A DNA stretch of 64,000 nucleotides from Planctomycetaceae bacterium (GCA_041398785.1 JAWKUA010000024.1:15665-79664), one strand, 5' to 3'. Positions 53,140-62,052 are shown, numbered from the stretch's first letter. The notes: generated by a model not told the origin, from the sequence alone. Translations and numbers: made by a program.

Positions 53140-53618
53140 GATCTGCTCTCGATCTGGCTGAAGGGTTTCGCGAATGAGTTCGAGTACCCGGTGAATTCGA
53201 ATCGGGCACCGGTCGGACGCTGTCAGCGGACGGTGCTGCTGTGAGCTGCCCGGCGCCGCATCAGTATTCAGTGGTTGCTTTGGCAGCCTCTGGTCCTGAC
53301 CGTGAGGTATCTTAGGCACGTGGATTCAGGACTCAACGCGCGCCGGTGGCATTCCTGAGATTGTGCGGTATCGTGCGAAGGTTCCACGTGAAATCTCACA
53401 CGCCGACAGCAACGATCTGCGATTGAATCCGCCACAGTTGAATCCGCGCGGCGATTCGGTCTTCCCGGTCACTGCCTTCGGCCGGAATTCCTTCCGCCGA
53501 ATTTCGTCTTCTTCGAAACACGGTACCCTTCGACGATGTCACGTCCGGCCGTCTTCGGTCTCCCAACTTCAAGCGCATGTTACCGGTCGCGAAGGCCGGA
53601 TTCCTCACCAGGCATTCC
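53140..53618. other. Intergenic region, nothing recognised
   Basis: A 479-base spacer between divergent genes (TPR protein and GT39-like protein). Promoters must lie here, but no repeat element, RNA or protein feature was recognised. Confidence 0.5.
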
Positions 53619-55646
53619 ATGAAACAGTCGCTGTCCCGACAGGAAGTCGTTCTCGTGCTGCTTGCCGCGGCGCTGGGGCTGCTGCTGCGCTGCGTGGCGA
53701 CCGATCGGATGGCCATCGAACATTTCGACGAAGGCGTGTACGCGTCCAGCGCATGGTACGACGACGCGACCGGTGAGCCTTATCCCGCTCGGCATCTCTA
53801 CGCTCCGCCGCTGTTGCCGACCATGATCCGGCTGGCCGGCTGGCTGCCCGGCGGAAATTCCGTCGGACCGTTTCTGCCCGGACTGCTGCTGGGAACTCTG
53901 ACCGTGCTGGTTGTGTGGTACACGGGTCGTTCGTTCTTCGGACTCTGCGGCGGGCTGGTGGCCGTGTTCCTGGCAGCGATGAGCGACTTTCATGTGCTGT
54001 ATTCGCGGATGGCACTCACCGATGTTCCGGTACTTTGCTTCATCTGCCTGTCCGTCGTTTTGGGAGCCGGCGGGATTCAGCAGCGTTCGGTTCGCGTGAT
54101 GGGACTTGCCGGACTGGCGTGCGGTCTGGCCTGGTGGACGAAGTATTCCGGCTGGCTGCCGCTGGCGATCGTCGGCAGCGGTTCGGTGCTTTGGTTTGTC
54201 GTAACCGGCCGTCGACAGATTTCGATCGTCACCTTGCTGAAGCTGCTGCTGACGATGGCGGCGGTGGCGGCACTGTGCTTCGCTCCGTGGCTGTGGTCGC
54301 TGCAGGATGAAGGAGGTTACGCGGCCGTTGCGCAAAACCACCGAGCGTACCTGAACACTGACGGTTTCAGCGGCTGGCGGCAGCGGCTGGCAAGTCACGT
54401 CACGTACCACTTCCTCACTGACAGTTGGTTGTCGGTCGTATCAATCGGCCTCGGCATCGTTGCCGCGGGAAGTCGCCGATGGATGCAGCTTCGCAGTTTC
54501 ACGTGGAACCGGGCGGCCGAAGGCAATGGACCGCATCAGCTTGTCGGCGACTATCCTTCCGTGACGCTGCTGGCAAAGTTCTGCGCCGCGGCGATCGTGA
54601 TGACGATTGTGGCGATGGCCATCGGTTCGCTCGGGCTGCTGACCTGCACGGCTGCCGGAGGACTCAGCGGCATGTTTCTCGCGCGGGTTCCGTCGGACCT
54701 TCATCGACGCAGAACCGAACAGGATCTTTCGCCGGCTGAAGCAACTTCGCGGCCCTGCACCGAAGCCGATCTGAATGCCGCCGCATTTGTCGACCCGCTG
54801 CTGGGAGCCAGCATCGTCATCGCATGGTTCGCCGGGATGTTGCTGTCGACTCCGATGTATCATCCGTTTCCGCGACTGTCGCTGCCGCTGCTGGCATCGG
54901 TCTGGCTGGGAGCCGCCGGCGGACTGGCATGGTGGATCGAAGCCAATCTGAACGTCGCTCGGCGAGGTCCCCGGCATTCCGATGAGTCGTCACGTCAGTC
55001 AACGATGCGGCAGACCGTGACCGTCCTCGTCGCGGCGGCCGTTGTGTTTTCGCTGTACTCGGCCGGCGGTTTTCGACGCACGCCGGAAGTCTGGGCTGAC
55101 CGCACGTCGCTGCAAGTCGCGTCGTGGCAGATCGCTCGCGCAGCGCTGGACGACGCGGGGGAAGGTGCTTCCGGTCCGGCACTGCTTCCTTCCGATACCA
55201 TCATTCGGCCCGACAGCGTTCCGGAAGTTTCCGCCGCCGAACCCGGCGTCACAGTGAAAGTCGATCGCTCGAATCCGCTGGCCGACCTGCAGTCGCCTGA
55301 ATGCCTGATCTACGCGTTCGGCGAACCGGCCGTGCTGTATCATTTGTGGCAGGCCGGAATCGTCGCTCGTCCGGTGCAGGATGTCACCTTCCCCACCGCT
55401 CGGCTTCACGGCGAACCGCTTCCCACGTTTCTGGTCATTGGACCGAATGCCCTGCGGACGCCCGGTTTTCGGAACGATTGGGCTGTTCATCAGGACCGGT
55501 TCGAACATGTCACCGACATCCATTTTCGCCCCAGCCTGGTTGTGCTGCTGAACCTGTTCACCGTCGACTGGTTGATGCAGCATTTCGAATCGCAGGAACA
55601 GCGCCTCGAACTCTACCGACTGCGACCGACGCACAGCGAAGAGTGA
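53619..55646 (+). CDS. GT39/ArnT-like membrane glycosyltransferase
   Basis: A 675-residue polytopic membrane protein of the PMT/ArnT type, which transfers a sugar from a lipid-phosphate donor. The diagnostic first loop has the acidic pair in HFDEGVYASSAW, then HLYAPPLLPTMIRLAGWLPG, ARMALTDVPVL-like SRMALTDVPVLCFICL and WWTKYSGWLPLAIVGSGSV. About ten hydrophobic segments fill residues 1-460. A soluble C-terminal domain of about 170 residues follows. ATG 53619 (MKQSLSRQEVVLVLLAAAL) starts just before the first membrane segment; an earlier ATG at 53577 adds 14 residues. The acceptor may be an envelope glycan or protein. No gene nearby names the donor. Confidence 0.88.
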   Translation: MKQSLSRQEVVLVLLAAALGLLLRCVATDRMAIEHFDEGVYASSAWYDDATGEPYPARHLYAPPLLPTMIRLAGWLPGGNSVGPFLPGLLLGTLTVLVVWYTGRSFFGLCGGLVAVFLAAMSDFHVLYSRMALTDVPVLCFICLSVVLGAGGIQQRSVRVMGLAGLACGLAWWTKYSGWLPLAIVGSGSVLWFVVTGRRQISIVTLLKLLLTMAAVAALCFAPWLWSLQDEGGYAAVAQNHRAYLNTDGFSGWRQRLASHVTYHFLTDSWLSVVSIGLGIVAAGSRRWMQLRSFTWNRAAEGNGPHQLVGDYPSVTLLAKFCAAAIVMTIVAMAIGSLGLLTCTAAGGLSGMFLARVPSDLHRRRTEQDLSPAEATSRPCTEADLNAAAFVDPLLGASIVIAWFAGMLLSTPMYHPFPRLSLPLLASVWLGAAGGLAWWIEANLNVARRGPRHSDESSRQSTMRQTVTVLVAAAVVFSLYSAGGFRRTPEVWADRTSLQVASWQIARAALDDAGEGASGPALLPSDTIIRPDSVPEVSAAEPGVTVKVDRSNPLADLQSPECLIYAFGEPAVLYHLWQAGIVARPVQDVTFPTARLHGEPLPTFLVIGPNALRTPGFRNDWAVHQDRFEHVTDIHFRPSLVVLLNLFTVDWLMQHFESQEQRLELYRLRPTHSEE

Positions 55647-55887
55647 CCGACGGACTCCCACCCAACAGCCGTCACACACGAAGATGCCACGCCGCTCGTG
55701 CCTCGAAGACGTGTCCACCAGTTTCGCAGATGCACGCAGATTGGTGCCGTCATTCCCGCGCAGCCTGCACCCGCGCAGGCGGGTGGCGGGAACCCAGTGC
55801 ATTTACCCCGTCATTCCCGCGCAGGCGGGAACCCAGTCGGATCCGTCGTATCTGACATATTGGACCGATCGCCAACCGCGCACGCCC

Positions 55888-56030
55888 CCGTCATTCCCGC
55901 GAAGGCGGCAGTGTTCCGTCCTTCCCGCGAAGGCGGCAGTGTTCCGTCCTTCCCGCGAAGGCGGCAGTGTTCCGTCATTCCCGCGAAGGCGGCGGTGCTC
56001 TGTCATTCCCGCGAAGGCGGGAACCCAGTG
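55888..56030. repeat. 28-bp tandem array of the CATTCCCGCG family
   Basis: Five units with core TTCCCGCGAAGGCGGCAGTG follow each other with a 28-bp period; outer units read GTCATTCCCGCG and inner ones GTCCTTCCCGCG. There are no unique spacers. The array belongs to the dispersed CATTCCCGCG family also seen at 21160-21240 and 39563-39622. Confidence 0.8.
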
Positions 56031-56077
56031 TCCGCGCACACAACCCACTCGCCGAAACCACCCGCCGCTCTCACCAG

Positions 56078-56100
56078 TGAGCTGCGCGACGTCAGTCCGC
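56078..56100. repeat. GCGACGTCAGTCCGC-type arm
   Basis: A single arm (GAGCTGCGCGACGTCAGTCC) preceded by CGAAACCACCCGCCG, matching the pair at 59506-59750. No right arm is visible. Confidence 0.6.
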
Positions 56101-56138
56101 AATCGTCATTCAGCGCTGCGCGAAACCGACGTGCTTCG

Positions 56139-56888
56139 CTACTCACCGGAATCAATCAGCCGTGAATCACTCAGCACGTGATCACCGCCGAGATCCAGAG
56201 TTGCGGTGACCAGAACCTGCCGGCCGCGCGACGGCAACAAGGCGGCTTCCGGAATCGGAATCTGCAGATGGAAGCCGCTCGCGATCAATCCGCGGCTCCA
56301 CGTGGAACGACACTCCGTGATTGACAGACGGCGTTCCGCGATTGTCGGCGATGACGGTTCGGCGCCCGGCAGAGTCGACAGTGTCACTGTCAGTTCGCCG
56401 GCCGCCTTGACGACTTCGGAGTCTTCATCCAGCGGCTGCACCACCACGTTCAGCGTCGCCGGTCCGCCGTCTTCCGGTCGCAGAATTCCGGCCGTCAGTC
56501 CGTGAATCCGAATCTGCGTCGCCGATCCCCATGCCGCAGTCACCGGACGTCCGGCCGATGCCAGAGAAATGACTCCGGACTGTTCCGGATCGCTCGTCGG
56601 CAGGTTCCTCAGAGCCAGCAGGTCGCGGTCCTGTTTGGCCACGATCTTTTTGGATTCGGCCAGTTCCGATTCCAGCCGGCGAATGGATGCCTGGTGTTCT
56701 CGCAGCCTGGTTTCCAGAACTTCCTGACGCGAAAAGCCGCAGCCGATGATCGGCGCAGCAAGCAACAGCGGCAGCCAGATTCGCTGAGCACACGAATGCT
56801 GACGCCGCCGACGGTGCGGTCCCAAACTCAGGTTCAGGAACGCAGAATCCGGAAGCGATGATTCGCCCGTTTGCATTCCACTATCCAC
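56139..56888 (-). CDS. Putative lipoprotein or membrane-anchored protein with a coiled coil
   Basis: A 249-residue protein. A basic N-terminus (about 1-36) precedes a hydrophobic stretch IWLPLLLAAPIIGCGF, whose final Cys fits a lipobox. The next 50 residues form a predicted coiled coil (LETRLREHQASIRRLESELA, KKIVAKQDRDLLALRN). A beta-rich domain follows, with ITECRSTWSRGLIASGFHLQIP and a terminal VTATLDLGGDHVLS. I do not recognise a family. The start at ATG 56888 is uncertain, because a second ATG (MQTGESS) follows 4 codons later. The gene is separated from the PIN/partner pair by about 100 bases and appears to be independent. Confidence 0.65.
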   Translation of the reverse strand: MDSGMQTGESSLPDSAFLNLSLGPHRRRRQHSCAQRIWLPLLLAAPIIGCGFSRQEVLETRLREHQASIRRLESELAESKKIVAKQDRDLLALRNLPTSDPEQSGVISLASAGRPVTAAWGSATQIRIHGLTAGILRPEDGGPATLNVVVQPLDEDSEVVKAAGELTVTLSTLPGAEPSSPTIAERRLSITECRSTWSRGLIASGFHLQIPIPEAALLPSRGRQVLVTATLDLGGDHVLSDSRLIDSGE

Positions 56889-56990
56889 TGGTGAGCTTGT
56901 GCGAGAGCGGTGCAGGCTACCGGAAATCGCAAAAACGCCGCAAGACGAGTCGGGGCGCCAGGAATGCCGATGCAGCCAGCGCCTGGCGGA

Positions 56991-57497
56991 TCATTGCCAA
57001 CCCAGCGGCCGAAGGTGATTGAAGTTGATGGCGTCCACTTCAAGACTGCCCAGCAGCACGAACAGCGGCAAGTCCGCCGTTATCACCAGGAAGCGGTCTT
57101 TGGCACACACTGCGATGCCTGAATCCGTGAGGCCGAAGCGAGTAAACGGAGGGCTGTTGCAAATATCCTTCGATGCCAGCGACTCTTCGCTGCTTCGTGA
57201 AATGACCTCGACCAGTTGGGAAAAGACGGGATGCTTTTCCTGCTGGTGAAAGTTCCCGCAGAGATTACTCACTTCGGTCAGAATGTGAGGAGTTGTGACG
57301 AGTCGTTCAAACTTCGAAAGAAGGCGTGTCAGCAGCACGAAATCCTGCTTCTCGAACGCATTCGTCCGTTTGAAAGACTCGATCCTTTCGGGGTTGTAGC
57401 AGCCCACAACGAGGAGGATCAGGACGCTGGAATCGAGCATCACTCCCTTGCGGGAATACTTCGCGATCAACTCATCCATACCCGTATCATTCGTCAC
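56991..57497 (-). CDS. PIN-domain-like protein (possible RNase toxin)
   Basis: A 168-residue protein with PIN-like features: GVMLDSSVLILLVVG (first acidic residue), VTTPHILTEVSNL (second), a middle LTDSGIAV with Asp, and VITADLPLFV with the fourth acidic position. The order and spacing fit a PIN nuclease of the VapC type, but the protein is longer than usual (about 130-140) and has a helical insert (about 55-105). The start is GTG 57497, 11 bases inside the preceding gene (57487-57786), so the two are translationally coupled. This arrangement, small partner first then PIN, resembles a toxin-antitoxin pair, although the partner is not of a known antitoxin fold. Function is inferred. Confidence 0.65.
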   Translation of the reverse strand: MTNDTGMDELIAKYSRKGVMLDSSVLILLVVGCYNPERIESFKRTNAFEKQDFVLLTRLLSKFERLVTTPHILTEVSNLCGNFHQQEKHPVFSQLVEVISRSSEESLASKDICNSPPFTRFGLTDSGIAVCAKDRFLVITADLPLFVLLGSLEVDAINFNHLRPLGWQ

Positions 57498-57786
57498 GCA
57501 GTTTCATGGATTGAACCTCTCCGGTCTGCCTGTCAATACAGAATACCTTGTAGTCGCGAGTCGACCTTGGACGCAGGAGCGAAGCGGCAGGATCCGGCAT
57601 CAATAAGTCACCGGCTCGATAGGGGCGATCAAACCCCAGCGTGATGCGCCAGTTGTCGTTCGTGTCGCGTTCAACCTCTTCCAGCAGAATATTCGAGAAC
57701 TGTTGGTCCTTGTAAACATCCGCAAGAAAAGCTGCCGCAGCTTCAGCAGCCTGTCGGATGTTTACGCTGTGGTCTACTTGTGACAT
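57487..57786 (-). CDS. Small partner protein of the PIN-like gene
   Basis: A 99-residue protein: a helical N-terminal part (IRQAAEAAAAFLADVYKDQQF), a strand-turn pattern (NILLEEVERDTNDNWRITLGF) and a C-terminal piece (DYKVFCIDRQTGEVQSMKLRDE). No ribbon-helix-helix or HTH motif of common antitoxins is visible. It overlaps the following PIN-like gene by 11 bases. Proteins of this size with a WRITLGF core often accompany PIN-like genes in planctomycetes and cyanobacteria as far as I recall, but I do not know a named family. It may neutralise or present the PIN protein. Confidence 0.6.
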   Translation of the reverse strand: MSQVDHSVNIRQAAEAAAAFLADVYKDQQFSNILLEEVERDTNDNWRITLGFDRPYRAGDLLMPDPAASLLRPRSTRDYKVFCIDRQTGEVQSMKLRDE

Positions 57787-57959
57787 GAGAGAGTCTCAGC
57801 GGCTAACGGTTGAAGTACACTGCCGCTTAATACTTCACCAGACGAGCGTTCCGGCGTCCAGTCGAAGACAGCAATCGCGTCCGTCAGTCGGTGCCTGGCC
57901 GCATTCAGAACTCGCGGGAGATCAGTTCGCCGGTTGTGTTGCAACCGGTCCACCGCGTG

Positions 57960-59384
57960 CTACGCATGCGGTTCCGTCATGCTGAACGGGTCCAGGGCTT
58001 CCTTCAGCACGTCCGGCGGAAGAATGTTCTGCTCCGTGCAGAGTTCCCGGATCGTCTTACCGCTCTTGAATGCCTCCTTCGCCAGAGCCGCCGCTTTCAT
58101 GTAACCGATGTGCGGGTTCAGGCTGGTGACCATCGACAGGCTCTTTTCCACCGCCGCTTCGCAGGCTTCTTCGTTGGCTTCCAGATTCAGCACGCAGAAT
58201 TCGACGAAGGCGTTCACGGCGTTGGTCAGCAGGCGGATGCTTTCCAAAGTCGTGTGTCCCATCACGGGCATCATGATGTTCAACTGGAACTGACCACCGG
58301 TGGCCCCGCTGAACGCCACTGTCTGGTCGTTCCCGATGACTCGCGCGCAGACCTGCATCAGCGCTTCGCACATCACCGGATTCACCTTGCCCGGCATAAT
58401 CGACGATCCCGGCTGCAGGTCGGGGATCTGCACTTCGTAAAAACCACAGCGAGGCCCGGACCCCAGCCAGCGAATGTTGTTGCTGACGTTGAACAGCGTC
58501 GTGGCGATGGTCTTCAACTGAGCGTGACATTCAACCAGGCCGTCTCGCTGAGCATTCGCTTCGAAGTGGTCGGCCGCTTCGACAAACGGCACGCCGGTTT
58601 CCTTTGCCAGCACTTTCGCCACGCGGGCGCCGAATTCCGGATGCGTGTTGATTCCCGAGCCGACCGCCGTGCCTCCGACCGGCAGTTCCAGCACCGCTTC
58701 CATCGCGCGAGTGGCCCGGTTGACGGACAGGGAAAGCTGTCGCGCAAATCCGCCGAATTCCTGTCCCAGCCGCAGCGGCGTCGCGTCGGCAAGATGAGTC
58801 CGGCCGATCTTGATGATCCGGTCCCAGTCCTTCGCCTTCGTCTGCAGTTCGTCGCGGAAACGGTCCAGCGCCGGGATCAGATCGCTGTGAATCGACGTCG
58901 CCACCGCCACATGAATCGCCGTCGGAAACGTGTCGTTGGTGCTCTGGCCCATGTTCACGTGATCGTTGGGATGCACGGGCTTTTCCGCGGTGAAGCGGTC
59001 GCCGTCGAGGATCTCTATCGCGCGATTGCTGATCACTTCGTTGGCGTTCATGTTGCTGGACGTGCCGGATCCGGTTTGAAACACGTCGATCGGAAACTGG
59101 TCGTCCAGCGTTCCCTCGGCCACATCCTGACATGCCTGCAGGAGTGCATCAACCTGTTCCTTAGTGAGCGGATTCTTGCCGGTCCCCGTCAGCTTGCCGA
59201 GATCTTGATTCGCCGTGGCACAGGCGAACTTGACGCGGCCCATCGCATGAATCATCTCCGGCGGAAGTTCCCAGCCGCTGATCGGGAAGTTCTCCACGGC
59301 TCGCTGCGTCTGAGCACCGTAGTAGGCTTCGGCGGGCACCTGAACGTCGCCCATCGAATCAGTTTCATTTCGGAATTCTGACAT
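57960..59384 (-). CDS. fumC: Fumarate hydratase, class II
   Basis: FumC interconverts fumarate and L-malate in the TCA cycle and needs no iron-sulfur cluster. The 474-residue protein has the full family length and motifs: AYYGAQTQRAVENFPISG, VFQTGSGTSSNMNANEVISN, HPNDHVNMGQSTNDTFPTA, GRTHLADATPLRLGQEF, GGTAVGSGINTHPEF and the signature GSSIMPGKVNPVMCE with the catalytic Ser loop. His in the HPND and GRTH segments serves catalysis in the family. ATG 59384 (MSEFRNETDSMGDVQVP) is the usual beginning. It is monocistronic, with repeat-laden spacers on both sides. The long plus-strand frame opposite is an artefact of codon bias. Confidence 0.96.
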   Translation of the reverse strand: MSEFRNETDSMGDVQVPAEAYYGAQTQRAVENFPISGWELPPEMIHAMGRVKFACATANQDLGKLTGTGKNPLTKEQVDALLQACQDVAEGTLDDQFPIDVFQTGSGTSSNMNANEVISNRAIEILDGDRFTAEKPVHPNDHVNMGQSTNDTFPTAIHVAVATSIHSDLIPALDRFRDELQTKAKDWDRIIKIGRTHLADATPLRLGQEFGGFARQLSLSVNRATRAMEAVLELPVGGTAVGSGINTHPEFGARVAKVLAKETGVPFVEAADHFEANAQRDGLVECHAQLKTIATTLFNVSNNIRWLGSGPRCGFYEVQIPDLQPGSSIMPGKVNPVMCEALMQVCARVIGNDQTVAFSGATGGQFQLNIMMPVMGHTTLESIRLLTNAVNAFVEFCVLNLEANEEACEAAVEKSLSMVTSLNPHIGYMKAAALAKEAFKSGKTIRELCTEQNILPPDVLKEALDPFSMTEPHA

Positions 59385-59739
59385 GTCGGTTCCCGCGCAG
59401 AATGAGTAACAGTGTGTTCAACGCGGCGGATGATATCGCGCGAGAACCGATTGGCAACGCGGCCCGGCACAATGACGGAAGCGTCATGCACCAAAGCATC
59501 ACCCCGAAACCACCCGCCGATCGCGCCAGCGAGCTGCGCGACGTCAGTCCGCACTCATCACCGCCGAACACGCAATTCGCGCCCGAACACGCAATGCGAG
59601 CCCGATCACTGCGAAAGCGGATTGACGTCGCGCTGCTCGCCGAAACCACCCGCCAATCACACAAGCGAGTTGCGCGACATGAGTCCGCACTCGTCACCGC
59701 CGAACGTGCAGCGCGCGCCCGATCACCGGAACGCGGAAT
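59385..59739. other. Intergenic region with a GCGACGTCAGTCCGC-type tandem repeat
   Basis: The 355-base spacer between fumC and the FHA-like gene is dominated by the 135-bp tandem repeat at 59506-59750. No gene was recognised. Confidence 0.6.
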
Positions 59740-59750
59740 TCACGCTGCGG
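59506..59750. repeat. 135-bp direct repeat containing GCGACGTCAGTCCGC arms
   Basis: The unit begins CGAAACCACCCGCCGATCGC at 59506 and again at 59641. Both contain GAGCTGCGCGACGTCAGTCC (or the GACATGAGTCC variant), CACTC(A/G)TCACCGCCGAAC and GCGCGCCCGATCAC. An inverted ATTGACGTCGCGCTGCTCGC arm closes the first unit. The second unit overlaps the final codons of the next gene. Confidence 0.75.
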
Positions 59751-60654
59751 AGTCGCTCAGTCCGAATTCGTCGATGTCGACGTCTGCCTTTGTGAACATT
59801 ACCCACTCGTGCTGGCCGCCGTGAGGCGCGAACATCAACGCTCGGAATGGAGCCATCAGCTTTTCAGCAAGGTGTCGGGACCCCTTCGTCAGCGTCATTT
59901 CCATAACGCTCGGGCGAGCGAACCAGGCCAGACAGATCTTTGCGTTCTTCAGGCACGATTCGAAATCTGCTTCCGCAACGGCGCAGATGACCGCATCGCT
60001 GGTTCGCAGAGCCTCAAAGATCTGCAGTTTCTGCGCCGTGGAGGCTTTGCTGACGGCGTGCAGAGAATACACGTCGCGGACTTCATCCGGAGCGTGCGAA
60101 TACAGATCTTCGCCGGCGAAGTCAGGCGGGCGGCCGGTCAGACCGGCGTACAGAAAGTTCGCAAACAGAAACGCACCGTGCCGGTCACAAAGCTTCTGCA
60201 CAACTCCGGCTGCCGACCATGCCGGATCCGCAGGCACATAACGTCGCAGGCATCCGTTCACATCGGCGGAGATCAGTACCTGCCGGATCACGGAGTCTTC
60301 AGCCGATTCAGGCGCAGCAGCCACGTCCCGAACTTCCACGCGCAACTGCTGTTCGGTCGTGACAACAAACCGGTCGATGCCGATTTCGATCGTGTCGCCG
60401 CGTTCCAGTTCGATGATGCTGTCCAGCGGCTGGCCGTTCAGAACGACAATTCTTCGGCTGCCGGTCAGGCTTTCGGCCAGAAAGCGGTCAGTATCCTGCC
60501 ACACGCGCAGGCAAACCTGCGGCAGCGCGGGATGCGGAGTCAGTTGCACATCCGCACCGGCCGCCGTTCCGAAATGCAGCGAATGCCACGCCGCCAGCGG
60601 GATGACTTCCAGCAGTTCTGACAGCGGACCGACTCGATGAATTTGCAGGGTCAT
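59740..60654 (-). CDS. FHA-like N-terminal domain fused to an unrecognised C-terminal domain
   Basis: A 304-residue protein. Residues about 25-105 resemble a forkhead-associated module: LHFGTAAGADVQL, RFLAESLTGSRRIVVLNGQPL, IELERGDTIEIGIDRFVV. FHA domains bind phospho-threonine and are regular parts of type VI secretion clusters. The C-terminal half (about 120-304) has HGAFLFANFLYAGLTG, VRDVYSLHAVSKASTAQKLQI, LRTSDAVICAVAEADFESCL and WVMFTKADVDIDEFGL; I recognise no family for it. It is the last gene of a minus-strand operon with DUF4150- and TIGR02270-type genes, 102 bases after the latter. The role is inferred from context; the final codons lie in a repeat. Confidence 0.65.
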   Translation of the reverse strand: MTLQIHRVGPLSELLEVIPLAAWHSLHFGTAAGADVQLTPHPALPQVCLRVWQDTDRFLAESLTGSRRIVVLNGQPLDSIIELERGDTIEIGIDRFVVTTEQQLRVEVRDVAAAPESAEDSVIRQVLISADVNGCLRRYVPADPAWSAAGVVQKLCDRHGAFLFANFLYAGLTGRPPDFAGEDLYSHAPDEVRDVYSLHAVSKASTAQKLQIFEALRTSDAVICAVAEADFESCLKNAKICLAWFARPSVMEMTLTKGSRHLAEKLMAPFRALMFAPHGGQHEWVMFTKADVDIDEFGLSDSAA

Positions 60655-60756
60655 GAACGTCTGATTTTCGGTAAGGAATTCGCGGGAAGGGCGGACATCG
60701 GAACTGCGGGACTTCGGCTCCGCCGCGGAGCAGTGGTCGGAGAGTGGCGATTTTGG

Positions 60757-61944
60757 CTACAAGGCCGCCGGCAATGTTGCCCATTTCGGAGTGCGATGAA
60801 GTTCCGGCCAGGTTTCCAGTTCCCGGTCCGGCGTATTGTCAAAATCCCGGGCCCGTTGCCGCAAGTAGACATCGCGGCGAATTTCATCGGGAAGCTTGTC
60901 GAACACGCTGTCCGGCGGATGGTCCGACACGCAGATTCCGGCCTGATAGCGCTGGCCGGGATCAAACGACCATTGGGCTCGGTTCCACCACAACCGCACC
61001 GCGTCCGGCAGCGGTTCACCGGGCTGATGCCAAAAGTCACGCTCATCTTCCGTCAGATGTTCGGGAGGTTCCGGCGGATCGCCTCGCGGAACCGACGTGC
61101 CGGAAATTCGCTCCAGCGCGCGAGCGGCGGCCTGTGACGTGACGGGATTGGAAACGGCGTCGATGATGTCCGGCAGCAGTTCGGCCGCTCCCAGAATTCC
61201 TATCGCGTCGGTGGCGGCCGACGCGGTCGCTTCTCGAGACGCCAACTGCCGCAGCAGACCGTGGTCGGACTCGTCGCCGATGACTCCCAGGAATCGGACG
61301 GAATTCAGGCACGGCGGATCACCCACGGATCGCATCCGGCAGACCTTCAGCGGCGCAACGCCCGCTCGCGCGGCCGCGCGAAGGACTTCGATGGCATCGC
61401 CGCCAGCGGACGCCTGCGCCGCCTGAGCAACAATGTTTCTGTCGTGAACGTCGCCGGATCGCGAGAGCGCCGTGATGGTGGTCAGAAAAAGCTCGTCGTC
61501 CGCATGTCGCGTCAGCCAGGAGTGTTCGACGGCGATTGGCAGGCGGTGAAACGACAGGATGTCCAGCAGCGCCGTGCGGCAGCGTGACCGGGAACCGCTG
61601 AGCCGCTGCTGCAGGACTTCGACAAGCGGCCCGATGGCTGCCAGCCGCAATCCGCGACGAATGCCTTCCCATTGTTCGGCGTCATCGGGCAGAGCTGCGG
61701 TGGCGTTCGCGACGAATTCCGCGTCACCGATTTCCATGGCCAGCAGCGCTGCAGCGGCCGTTTCGCCGGCGGACTCCGCGTCGGTCAGAAGTCGGCCGAA
61801 AAGCTGATGTGCAGCGGACACATTCAGAGCCAGAGCTTTCAGATTCGCTTTCGCCCGCGCCGCGCGCAGGCTGTTGAACGGCAGCGAATCAAGCTGGTCA
61901 GCCAGAATGCTGAAATGCTCACGAATCACCCAGTCGGTCATCAT
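60757..61944 (-). CDS. TIGR02270-type HEAT-repeat protein
   Basis: A 395-residue cytoplasmic helical protein resembling the TIGR02270 family, which is found beside DUF4150, DUF2169 and DUF3540 genes in type VI-like clusters as far as I recall. Repeated helix pairs are visible: LFGRLLTDAESAGETAAAAL, LRLAAIGPLVEVLQQRL, CRTALLDILSFHRLPIAVEH, LLRQLASREATASAATDAIG. The C-terminal segment RDFWHQPGEPLPDAVRLWWN, then FDPGQRYQAGICVSD and DEIRRDVYLRQRARD with ELETWPEL, are typical of the family's closing region. Two ATGs stand together at 61944 and 61941. The preceding gene ends about 108 bases upstream. It is probably a scaffold or adaptor for effector loading. Confidence 0.78.
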   Translation of the reverse strand: MMTDWVIREHFSILADQLDSLPFNSLRAARAKANLKALALNVSAAHQLFGRLLTDAESAGETAAAALLAMEIGDAEFVANATAALPDDAEQWEGIRRGLRLAAIGPLVEVLQQRLSGSRSRCRTALLDILSFHRLPIAVEHSWLTRHADDELFLTTITALSRSGDVHDRNIVAQAAQASAGGDAIEVLRAAARAGVAPLKVCRMRSVGDPPCLNSVRFLGVIGDESDHGLLRQLASREATASAATDAIGILGAAELLPDIIDAVSNPVTSQAAARALERISGTSVPRGDPPEPPEHLTEDERDFWHQPGEPLPDAVRLWWNRAQWSFDPGQRYQAGICVSDHPPDSVFDKLPDEIRRDVYLRQRARDFDNTPDRELETWPELHRTPKWATLPAAL

Positions 61945-62052
61945 TCACGTATTTTGAGCGTAAAAGGATCGGTTGCGGCCACACAAACCCGGCCGGCGAA
62001 GACTCAGCGGTCTGACAGCATCGGAAACGAGTGCTCAATCACATCGGAGAAT

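Larger units (their letters stand above)
55647..56138. other. Intergenic region with CATTCCCGCG repeats
   Basis: This 492-base spacer consists largely of repeat: a composite similar to the 21080 repeat (55700-55830), a tandem array (55888-56030) and a GCGACGTCAGTCCGC arm (56078-56100). No gene is supported. Confidence 0.65.

Noticed and set aside
55888..56030. CRISPR-like periodic array
   Set aside because: The 28-bp units follow one another without unique spacers and belong to a dispersed CATTCCCGCG repeat family; no cas gene is near.
57891..59381. 496-codon plus-strand open frame opposite fumC
   Set aside because: It mirrors the full length of fumC on the other strand and has no family motif; it results from GC-rich codon use.
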